From positions 1-13,789 of the forward strand of contig CADWAF010001899.1 in assembly GCA_902984215.1 (NCBI GenBank): a stretch of DNA of 13,789 bases, in the 5' to 3' direction. Below are positions 7,767 to 13,789 of this stretch, one piece after another. Position numbers and translations under genes: made by a program. A model generated the notes under the pieces. It did not search any database. It was not told the origin of the DNA and saw only the letters and a list, made by a program, of their open reading frames with translations. How positions within the stretch are numbered: position 1 is the stretch's first letter; each line of letters starts with the position of its first letter. This DNA is from Willaertia magna (taxonomy: Eukaryota; Heterolobosea; Eutetramitea; Acrasida; Naegleriidae).

Positions 7767-8011
7767 TTTTTTTTTTGCTGGATGACAATGAAATTTGATG
7801 GTGATTTGAGATTTATTATTGATAAGGCGTTTGGATTCGTTACAGTGGAGAAAAAATCAGTTTACCATTTGATTTTAAGGATTCTCTTAATAGGCGAAAT
7901 TTGTAAACCAATACTACTATTATTTCATTGGTTATTGGATTGATGGTGAAGCCTGTTATTTTATAATAATGTTTTGCGTTATACATACTTCCCATGATTA
8001 TTGGCTGCTGT

Positions 8012-9436
8012 TTAATCTAAATCAAAATTTTGATTACCTAAAAGCACTGAGAAAATATTATCTTTCTTTTTACTTTCCTCACCAGAAGGCGAAATGAAAG
8101 TTCTTGCTTTTATGAAATCATCTGTTGTTAAAGGTCTTGCTTGTAATGGCATTGTTGATGATGAATTATTATTTCTATTATTCCTTTCCATTTGTATTAA
8201 CTCTTTAATTGGAAAAGCAACTGCCTTCTTACACAACTCTGTTAAATCAGAACCAGTACAATTATCTGTTAAATCAGCAATCTTCTCTAAATCAACATTT
8301 AAAACATTTTCATTTTCCAATAAAAGTTTTAATATTTGTAATCTACCATTTCTATTAGGTGGACCAACATGAAATTGTAATGGTAAACGACGTAATGCTG
8401 CTTTATCTAAATGTGAAATTACATTTGTAGCACCAATAATCATTACACTACTATTCTTTGTATTCGTTTCAAATCCATCCCATTGAGAAAGTATAATACT
8501 TATCCTTGCCTTACTTACTTCATGTGTATACATACTACCTGCAGTTCTATCAGGTAATAAACTTTCAATTTCATCAATAAATATTAAACAAGGTTGAATC
8601 TTTTGAGCTAAACTAAACAATGCAGAAACTACCTTTTCCGATTCACCATACCACATACTACTTAATTGTTCTCTCTTTACATTTAAAAAACAACATCCAC
8701 ATTCTTTAGCAATTGCTTTCGCAAGACTTGTCTTTCCAGTTCCAGGAGGACCATACAATAACACTCCTTTAGGTAAAGTACGTATCTTTGAATCAATTAA
8801 ACTATTGTTATTAACACTGTTATTCAAAGAAATTGAAGATTGATATAAATGTGGATATTTCAAAGGAAAACAAACACTTTCATAAATTTCATTCTTTAAA
8901 TCATCTATTCCACCAATATGTTCAAATCCTACATCAATTTCTTCAGGTAACACTAATAAATCAGCTAAATTCTTTTCATAACTATTTAATACCTTCTCAA
9001 ATAACTCTTCATTACTTAACTTTTCCAAATTATTATTATTTTCTTGTTGTTTTAAATTTTTACGTAAAGCCTCTCCAATACGTTTTTGTTTTTCATTAGA
9101 AAGAACGGTAGATGATTTATTTGAAGCATTATTATTTGAGAAACTACCATAAATGTTTTTAAAGAGAGGAGTAAATAGATATTTAAAACCTAAATATGAA
9201 ATTAATAGTGAAATACTTGTTTCTGCTGTTAACCATAAAAGTTTTTCAAAATGACTCGTTTCATTATGTGTTTTTATTGTTGTTGTTGTTGTTGGTAATA
9301 ATGTATTATTATTATTTATTGTAGAATCACCATTAATACCATTACCACTACCACTACTACTTGTTGTTGTTGTCGGTGATGTTCCGATGATAGAAGAATT
9401 AATTTTTGAGGAAAGATAAGAAAAGAAGGAATCCAT
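8012..9436 (-). CDS. Msp1/ATAD1-type AAA ATPase of the mitochondrial outer membrane
   Basis: Membrane-anchored AAA ATPase of 474 residues, predicted to pull mislocalised tail-anchored proteins out of the mitochondrial outer membrane (or peroxisome). A Thr/Ser/Asn-rich leader precedes one hydrophobic segment at about 67-91. The AAA domain shows the linker DVGFEHIGGIDDLK, Walker A GPPGTGKT (229-236), pore-loop aromatics in MWYGES (261-266), Walker B LIFIDE (284-289), the sensor-1 Asn in ATN (338), the RR arginine-finger pair (349-350) and GSDL in the C-terminal lid (395-398). The WYGESEK pore loop and LRRLPLQFHV ending fit the Msp1/ATAD1 branch rather than katanin or VPS4. An Asn/Ser-rich insertion at about 200-218 lengthens the loop before Walker A. 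The C-terminal tail extends past the last helix. The ATG lies in an A-tract, with a CRE palindrome just upstream. Confidence 0.9.
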   Translation of the reverse strand: MDSFFSYLSSKINSSIIGTSPTTTTSSSGSGNGINGDSTINNNNTLLPTTTTTIKTHNETSHFEKLLWLTAETSISLLISYLGFKYLFTPLFKNIYGSFSNNNASNKSSTVLSNEKQKRIGEALRKNLKQQENNNNLEKLSNEELFEKVLNSYEKNLADLLVLPEEIDVGFEHIGGIDDLKNEIYESVCFPLKYPHLYQSSISLNNSVNNNSLIDSKIRTLPKGVLLYGPPGTGKTSLAKAIAKECGCCFLNVKREQLSSMWYGESEKVVSALFSLAQKIQPCLIFIDEIESLLPDRTAGSMYTHEVSKARISIILSQWDGFETNTKNSSVMIIGATNVISHLDKAALRRLPLQFHVGPPNRNGRLQILKLLLENENVLNVDLEKIADLTDNCTGSDLTELCKKAVAFPIKELIQMERNNRNNNSSSTMPLQARPLTTDDFIKARTFISPSGEESKKKDNIFSVLLGNQNFDLD

Positions 9437-9446
9437 TTTTTTTTTA

Positions 9447-9456
9447 TTGACGTCAA
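9447..9456. promoter_or_regulatory. Perfect CRE palindrome (TTGACGTCAA) upstream of the Msp1-like gene
   Basis: TGACGTCA, the full consensus for CREB/ATF-type bZIP factors, lies at 9448-9455 and extends to a 10-bp palindrome flanked by T and A runs. It is about 11 bases from the start codon at 9436, so it overlaps the expected 5' UTR or transcription start. Activity is inferred. Confidence 0.4.
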
Positions 9457-9552
9457 AAAAAATCTTTTAAATTCAATTATTATTAATCTAATTATTATTT
9501 TTTAAATTGATTTGTTTTTTTAATTTGAAAAATTTTAATTCAAAGAAAAATT

Positions 9553-9586
9553 TTGATTGAGTGAAACAGTGACTGTTTGAAATCAA
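9553..9586. promoter_or_regulatory. Nested inverted repeat upstream of the Msp1-like gene
   Basis: A perfect 7+1+7 palindrome, AAACAGTGACTGTTT (9564-9578), is enclosed by TTGATT (9553-9558) and AATCAA (9581-9586). It lies about 117-150 bases upstream of the AAA ATPase start in otherwise featureless AT-rich DNA. It is a candidate dimeric factor site. Confidence 0.3.
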
Positions 9587-9754
9587 TTGATTTATTGTAA
9601 TGTTGCAACATTTTGGTAATTAATAAAGATTTGTTTTATTAATGTAATTTTTATTGTAAAAAAGCAGTAAATAAATTGTTTAAAAATAATAATGTTTACA
9701 AAAAAGAAAAAATTGAGGCAAACAATAAGAAATGTAAAATATTTACGTTGCGTT

Positions 9755-9922
9755 TTAGAAATCTTCTTCTAAGGACTGATATGTTTTTTTTGATTTTCTT
9801 TTAGTTGTCACAGTTGACGATGACTTTTTCTTCTTTTCTTGAATTTTATTTACTTTCTTTCTATTTTCTTCTTCTTTATCTTGCATATTAACAAGAACAA
9901 CCATTGTAGCTGCTTCTGACAT
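9755..9922 (-). CDS. Small basic protein of 55 residues, function unknown
   Basis: A short open frame from an ATG in the context TTGAAAAATGTC to a TAA. The product begins MSEAATMVVLVNMQDKEEEN and becomes very basic (RKKVNKIQEKKKKS, TTKRKSKK) before an acidic end (SLEEDF). I do not recognise a family. Lys-rich tails of this kind can be nuclear or nucleic-acid-binding, but that is only a suggestion. It stands alone between the AAA ATPase (start 9436, same strand) and the RCC1-like gene (start 10304, opposite strand), with about 320-380 bases of non-coding DNA on each side, as expected for a separate small gene. The A-rich start context and TAA stop match its neighbours. It could also be one exon of a longer gene or a chance frame. 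Confidence 0.45.
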   Translation of the reverse strand: MSEAATMVVLVNMQDKEEENRKKVNKIQEKKKKSSSTVTTKRKSKKTYQSLEEDF

Positions 9923-10303
9923 TTTTCAAATAATGAAATTTTAAGTTGTTATTGATTTATTGTTTTTTGTAATTTTTTAATTGTTTGTACGCAAATTTAT
10001 TGTTGTTGTCTTTTTAAATATGCCAATCGCTAAAAATTCCTTTAGAGTCGTTTTATTACTAAGCTGAGCTTATTTATCTGCTATGGAAAGATTTAAGAAA
10101 GTATTCAAAAAAAGATTGACAATAAATTGTTTAAATTTGGAAAGTTTTGTAAATATCAATTTTTTCTAATTTCGAAAGACTGACCAAGTTGAAAACAAAA
10201 AAACTAATCTTTCAAACCGTTTACAATTTTATAAAGTTTATGACTGTTATAAAATTTATTTATTGTAATATGTTGTTTATTTTAATAAATTTAACAAAAA
10301 AAA
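9923..10303. other. Divergent intergenic region without a recognisable gene
   Basis: AT-rich DNA between the 55-residue ORF (-) and the RCC1-like gene (+). The only ordered element seen is TAAGCTGAGCTTA (10060-10072), a perfect 6+1+6 palindrome and possible regulatory site. A 62-codon plus-strand frame at 10189-10377 overlaps the RCC1-like start and is composed of AT-biased codons; I take it to be spurious. Confidence 0.4.
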
Positions 10304-11344
10304 ATGGAATTATTTCGATTCAAAGAAGAAGATGCTACAATTGGAACTGCCATATTGTCATCACTCTATTTCAATAACAAATTTGACAAAATTAAAACAA
10401 TAAAATACGGAAAAAATCATTTAATATTATTAACAATAAATAATAATCTTTTTATCCACGGAAGAAATGATTATGGACAATTAGGTATAAGTTGTGATTC
10501 AAAAATAGAAAATATTATAAAATTAAAAAAAGATTTTGGTTTAATTAAATTAATTGAATGTGGAATTAATTCTACAATTATTTTAAATGAAATGAATGAA
10601 TTGTATTTTACTGGACAATTTATTAATTTTTGTTTTTATAGTTTTACAAAAATAAATAATTTTAATATAAATAGCAATGATATTAAGAAGATTTGTTGTA
10701 CTTGTGATGATATTTATTTTGTAACGGAAAATGATATTTATTTTAGTGAAATTGATAATAAACAAAATAATATTATTGTTAAAGAACAACATTTTATTTT
10801 AAATGGAATAAAAGATTTACAATGTGGAGATATTTTTACAATTTTATTAGATAAAAAAGGATTTATTTATTTATTACAAAATAATTATTCTACAAATTAT
10901 AAAAATAAATTTATTAAAATTAATTTAAATTTTAAAATTAAACAAATTGCAGTTAATAAATTAGGATATTTATTATTAAATGAAAATAATGAAATATTTA
11001 GCGGTAATAATTTTGATGAAAATAAAGAATTTATTACAAAAATTAATATTCCAATGATACCAATTAAAAATATATTTCCTTCAAAAGGGAATTATAATTT
11101 AATTTATTCAAAAGATAAAGATTTTTTTATAAGTGATAAAGAAAATAATGAAAAATTTATAAAAATAAATATCGCTGAGAAACAAGAAAGATTTATTTAT
11201 CCTGTTTTGTGTAAAAATATAGTTATATTTATTTTAACTGATTATCCTTTTTTAGAAGATAATTTTAATAATTATTTACAAAAAAATTGTTTTCAAAAAT
11301 TGTTTTCAAAACAATTAAGTGACATTTTAATAAAACTGAAATAA
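10304..11344 (+). CDS. RCC1-like beta-propeller protein, probably a truncated RCC1-BTB protein
   Basis: A 346-residue protein with one clear RCC1 repeat signature, LFIHGRNDYGQLGIS (about 49-63), and several weaker repeats: LIKLIECGINSTIILNEMNE, IKKICCTCDDIYFVTENDIY, IKDLQCGDIFTILLDKKGF and IKQIAVNKLGYLLLNENNE. Together they fit a degenerate seven-bladed propeller used for protein-protein contacts. After the propeller, a helical linker runs into LFSKQLSDILIKLK and the frame stops. SDILIKL looks like the first strand of a BTB domain, and the next bases in the +1 frame read KIHAFRMLFCEDLSY before a stop, which resembles the next BTB segment. So the gene may be a frameshifted, shortened form of an RCC1-BTB protein; it may still make a propeller-only product. 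The ATG at 10304 follows eight A residues. Codon use is extremely AT-rich. Confidence 0.7.
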   Translation: MELFRFKEEDATIGTAILSSLYFNNKFDKIKTIKYGKNHLILLTINNNLFIHGRNDYGQLGISCDSKIENIIKLKKDFGLIKLIECGINSTIILNEMNELYFTGQFINFCFYSFTKINNFNINSNDIKKICCTCDDIYFVTENDIYFSEIDNKQNNIIVKEQHFILNGIKDLQCGDIFTILLDKKGFIYLLQNNYSTNYKNKFIKINLNFKIKQIAVNKLGYLLLNENNEIFSGNNFDENKEFITKINIPMIPIKNIFPSKGNYNLIYSKDKDFFISDKENNEKFIKINIAEKQERFIYPVLCKNIVIFILTDYPFLEDNFNNYLQKNCFQKLFSKQLSDILIKLK

Positions 11345-11390
11345 GATACACGCATTTAGAATGTTATTTTGTGAAGATTTATCTTATTAA
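11339..11390 (+). pseudogene. Frameshifted BTB-domain remnant after the RCC1-like frame
   Basis: In the frame shifted by one base from the end of the RCC1-like gene, codons 11340-11387 read NKIHAFRMLFCEDLSY, followed by TAA (11388-11390). Placed after SDILIKL, this resembles the start of a BTB domain (strand, turn, then I-H-A-x-R-x-x-L-x-C). Only about 25 residues of a domain of about 100 remain, and nothing downstream continues it. The family match is by eye. Confidence 0.4.
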
Positions 11391-11424
11391 AGAACCAATA
11401 ATTGATACAAAAAAACAAAATAGA
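11373..11424 (+). repeat. Direct repeat, copy 1
   Basis: This segment shares TTTATCTTATT, ATAATTGA and ACAAAAAAACAAAATAGA, in the same order, with 11658-11704; only a short central part differs. It begins inside the BTB-like remnant just after the RCC1-like stop. Confidence 0.65.
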
Positions 11425-11642
11425 AAGATTAATTTAGAAAAGAAAACATAGGAAAATCGTCAAAGAGTACATATTGTAAATTCTTTATACCATTAATTTA
11501 TATATATATTTATATACCTGTCAAAGTTCGTTTTATTTTTCACCTACAAATAACCCATCAAAATAGTGCGTTTTAGTTTTGTTTTAAATTTTTTTGCTAA
11601 ATATTAATTTGAGATTGAAAGACAAGTGAATTAAAATAGCAA
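11425..11642. other. AT-rich spacer between convergent genes
   Basis: No reading frame or RNA gene is visible. It contains a TATATATATA-type microsatellite (about 11500-11516), and it separates the two direct-repeat copies and the 3' ends of the RCC1-like and F-box/LRR genes. Confidence 0.4.
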
Positions 11643-11662
11643 ATAAAGTCTAAAGACTTTAT
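11643..11662. repeat. 20-bp inverted repeat (possible 3' UTR hairpin)
   Basis: ATAAAGTCTAAAGACTTTAT has perfect 9-bp arms around a 2-base centre. It adjoins direct-repeat copy 2 and lies about 50 bases downstream of the F-box/LRR stop. The hairpin is too AT-rich to be called a terminator with confidence. Confidence 0.5.
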
Positions 11663-11704
11663 CTTATTTATGACCCATAATTGACACAAAAAAACAAAAT
11701 AGAT
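11658..11704 (+). repeat. Direct repeat, copy 2
   Basis: Second copy of the repeat at 11373-11424, in the same orientation and about 280 bases away. It ends 9 bases before the stop codon of the F-box/LRR gene, so it lies in that gene's 3' flank. Confidence 0.65.
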
Positions 11705-11712
11705 GAAGCCTC

Positions 11713-13497
11713 TTAATGTTTATAATGCTCAATTCCCATACTTTCTTCTAATTCTCCTATTGCAAGATATTCTCTTAAAGTTATTTCATTTCTAACTAAT
11801 TTCCTTAATTCTTCAATTTGTTCATCAATAAACATATCCTTTTCAAAAAAGAAGGTATTTAATTCGTTCATATTTAATAAAAATTTACCACTATTTAAAT
11901 TTACACATTCAAAAGCATGTAATTCCTTTAAATTAATTAAATTCTCTAAATGTTCATCATTTATATTCGTTCCACTAATTTTAAGTTCCTCCAATTTACT
12001 TAAATTTAATAAACAATTTCCAATTATATTTTTACAATCTGAAATATCTAAATATTTTAATTTTGTTAAATTCATTAAATGTTCATCCTTTATTTTCGTT
12101 CCAATAACTTGTAATCTAGTTAAATTTATCATATTAATCAAACATTCACCAGTAATGTCTTCTTGATGATCTAAATTTAAGGAAATAAAGTTTGTTAATT
12201 GTTGTAAATGTCGATCAGTAATTTTACTTGAAAAGGAAGAAAAAAGTGAAATTGTTTTTATATTTTTTAAATAAGATAAATCCTCACTAATAACATTATC
12301 TAATCCCCATAAAGATAATGTTTTTAAATGCTTTAAATTTTTACAATATTTTTCTTCAATTATAAAATTACAATCTAAAATTTCCAAATTAGTTAAATAT
12401 GGTAAAAAAGAACCTGTTAACATCTCTTCTTGTTCAAAACAGTCAATCTTATTAATTTTTAACGTTTTTAATTTTGTTAAATTACAAAAATCTTTATCGT
12501 AAAAATCTTTTCCTCTAATTTCAAGATATTCAAGGTTTGTCAAGTTTTGTAAAGAATTTGAAGTTAAAAATTCATCAGAAGAACAAAAATATATTTTTAA
12601 ATATTTCAAATTTGTTAAATTATTTAAATATTGATTAATATTTTTTATATTAGAACAGGTTTGAATGCTTAAATGTTCTAATTTAATTAAATTTTGTAAA
12701 CAATTACCTAAAATATTATTGCAACTATATAATTTTAACTCTTTTAAATTATTTAAATTTAATAAAAATTCATCTTTAATATTTGAGTCAGTAATATCTA
12801 AAATTTTTAAATTTGTAAAGTTTTGTAAACAAATCCCAGTAAAAGAGCACCCATTTATATAAAATTCTTCTAAATTAATTAATCCGTTTAAAAAGTCATC
12901 AGTTAAGGAATAATTATCAACAATAGATAGCTTTTTTAATTGATTTAAATTTTTTAAACAATTTTCTGGAATGTTAAAACATTCAAATAAAGTTAAACTA
13001 TTTAATTTTGTAAATTTTTCAAAATTAATTTCTTTTACAATTTGACAATCACCAATAGTTAAATTAATTAATTCTGAACTTAAATTTAATAAACTTTTAT
13101 TAATATTTGTTTTATAAATATAAAGTTTTTTTAATTTTTTAAAATTAAATAAAAAATTATTTGGTAATGACCAAACAAATAAATATTTTAATTCTTTAAA
13201 TTTATTTAATAAATTAAAATTTTGATTTTCAAATTGTTTTAAATTTAAATATTCAATTTTAAATAAATAATTTGGTAAATTATTTTTTAAAATAATTTCA
13301 TTTCTTTTAAGTATTTCATTTAACGGTAATTTATTTTTTAATAAATAATTTCTAAAAAATTTATTGACACTTGATAAAGAAATAAAATCTTTTAAAGTGT
13401 CAATATATTTTGTTATTTCAAAAAGAATATCTTCAGAAAATATTAGTTCTTTCTTTCTTCTTTTTAATTCTCTTTCTTCTTCTTCTTGTCTTTCCAT
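11713..13497 (-). CDS. F-box protein with a long leucine-rich-repeat array
   Basis: A 594-residue protein. A charged N terminus (Glu/Arg/Lys) leads into an F-box-like segment at about 18-60: LIFSEDILFEITKYIDT, then DFISLSSVNKFFRNYL. The rest, about 80-575, is close to twenty leucine-rich repeats of about 22-26 residues, of the form NLTNLKYLDIS-x-C. Many repeats alternate between two versions, one with GNCLQNL or GECLINM and one with KDEHLMNL or KDEFLLNL, like the cysteine-containing subtype seen in F-box/LRR proteins. The likely role is substrate recognition in an SCF ubiquitin ligase: the F-box binds Skp1 and the LRR arc binds the target. No substrate can be inferred. The ATG at 13497 follows an A-tract and no intron is needed. 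Composition is very AT-rich, as in the neighbouring RCC1-like gene. The family calls are from motifs alone; the LRR part is firmer than the F-box. Confidence 0.8.
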   Translation of the reverse strand: MERQEEEERELKRRKKELIFSEDILFEITKYIDTLKDFISLSSVNKFFRNYLLKNKLPLNEILKRNEIILKNNLPNYLFKIEYLNLKQFENQNFNLLNKFKELKYLFVWSLPNNFLFNFKKLKKLYIYKTNINKSLLNLSSELINLTIGDCQIVKEINFEKFTKLNSLTLFECFNIPENCLKNLNQLKKLSIVDNYSLTDDFLNGLINLEEFYINGCSFTGICLQNFTNLKILDITDSNIKDEFLLNLNNLKELKLYSCNNILGNCLQNLIKLEHLSIQTCSNIKNINQYLNNLTNLKYLKIYFCSSDEFLTSNSLQNLTNLEYLEIRGKDFYDKDFCNLTKLKTLKINKIDCFEQEEMLTGSFLPYLTNLEILDCNFIIEEKYCKNLKHLKTLSLWGLDNVISEDLSYLKNIKTISLFSSFSSKITDRHLQQLTNFISLNLDHQEDITGECLINMINLTRLQVIGTKIKDEHLMNLTKLKYLDISDCKNIIGNCLLNLSKLEELKISGTNINDEHLENLINLKELHAFECVNLNSGKFLLNMNELNTFFFEKDMFIDEQIEELRKLVRNEITLREYLAIGELEESMGIEHYKH

Positions 13498-13508
13498 TTT
13501 TTTTTATT

Positions 13509-13597
13509 TTTCACAACTGACAATTAACATATTTTTTTACAATGGTATTAATTTATCTATACAATAGTATTATTTTTCGTCAATTGTCAGTGTGAAA
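13509..13597. repeat. Inverted repeat upstream of the F-box/LRR gene
   Basis: TTTCACAACTGACAATT (13509-13525) and AATTGTCAGTGTGAAA (13582-13597) are complementary except for one unpaired A. Between them is a short direct repeat, TACAATGGTATTA and TACAATAGTATTA. The structure begins 11 bases upstream of the start codon and may contain promoter sites. The outer TTTCACA/TGTGAAA arms resemble those of the inverted repeat upstream of the dioxygenase gene. Confidence 0.5.
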
Positions 13598-13672
13598 CAA
13601 TATTGTTGGTAAACAATACAAAAAAGCAAAGTACACTGGAAAATATAAATGTATTTTTCACAAGCAGATGGT

Positions 13673-13689
13673 TTTCAGAAAAACTGAAA
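13673..13689. repeat. Short perfect inverted repeat near the right edge
   Basis: TTTCAG (13673-13678), five A, then CTGAAA (13684-13689). It lies in about 290 bases of gene-free DNA that run from the F-box/LRR start to the window end, where I see no coding frame. Confidence 0.35.
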
Positions 13690-13789
13690 TCATTAGTATT
13701 AAAGTTATTGGCTTTGAGGAAAGAAAATTAGTTATTATTTAAATGATGAATTAATGTATGAATAAAATGTAATCTGGACAAATATTAAT

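Noticed and set aside
8094..8372. Plus-strand frames inside the Msp1-like gene (also 8833-9099)
   Set aside because: They are antisense to clearly conserved AAA ATPase codons and have no motif of their own.
10189..10377. Plus-strand 62-codon frame upstream of the RCC1-like gene
   Set aside because: It overlaps the RCC1-like start in another frame, shows no domain and lacks the A-tract start context.
10583..10792. Minus-strand frame inside the RCC1-like gene (and plus-strand frames 12665-12862 and 13364-13567 in the F-box/LRR gene)
   Set aside because: They are composed of AT-biased Ile/Asn/Phe codons opposite better-supported genes, as expected by chance in such DNA.
1..13789. Alternative genetic code suggested by the absence of TGA and TAG stops
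   Set aside because: All conserved domains read through without internal TGA or TAG, and AT-rich composition alone can explain TAA preference.

Overview
The window looks like nuclear DNA from a free-living amoeboid protist, most probably a heterolobosean of the Naegleria type; this is an inference from style and was not tested by a search. The reasons are: AT-rich but not extreme intergenic DNA; compact gene spacing; mostly intronless genes; a few short GT-AG introns (48, 73 and 165 bp in the supported models); A-tracts directly 5' of start codons; Asn/Gln/Thr/Ser runs inside proteins; TAA used as every stop; and a gene mix typical of these amoebae (Myb, RCC1-like propeller, F-box/LRR, DOMON). 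A dictyostelid is the main alternative. I see no bacterial operon features, tRNA or rRNA genes, CRISPR array or intact transposon.

Layout, left to right. A two-repeat Myb/SANT transcription factor (108-1388, -) is followed by its presumed promoter. Next is a three-exon tryptophan 2,3-dioxygenase gene (1866-3759, -), whose exon junctions fall in active-site segments. A sphingosine kinase-like lipid kinase with an N-terminal membrane anchor (4098-5966, -) comes next. Divergent from it is a small two-exon gene (6165-6860, +) for a secreted protein that may have a LURP-one/tubby-like fold. A DOMON-domain surface protein (6930-7766, -) and an Msp1/ATAD1-type AAA ATPase (8012-9436, -) follow. A tiny basic ORF of 55 residues lies at 9755-9922 (-). 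The right third is more AT-rich. It holds an RCC1-like propeller gene (10304-11344, +) that stops where a BTB domain seems to begin, and a convergent F-box/leucine-rich-repeat gene (11713-13497, -). A diverged direct repeat of about 47 bp lies between these last two.

The genes do not form one pathway. They are individual housekeeping, metabolic and signalling genes: heme-dependent Trp oxidation to kynurenine, sphingosine-1-phosphate synthesis, extraction of mislocalised proteins from the mitochondrial outer membrane, and probable ubiquitin-ligase substrate recognition. The points most worth a second look are the truncated RCC1-BTB gene with a frameshifted BTB-like remnant, the spliced secreted gene whose signal peptide lies on a 51-bp first exon, the GC-rich structured block inside TDO intron 1, the CRE palindrome just upstream of the Msp1 start, and a possible extra 5' exon of the Myb gene. 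I found no convincing new multi-gene system.
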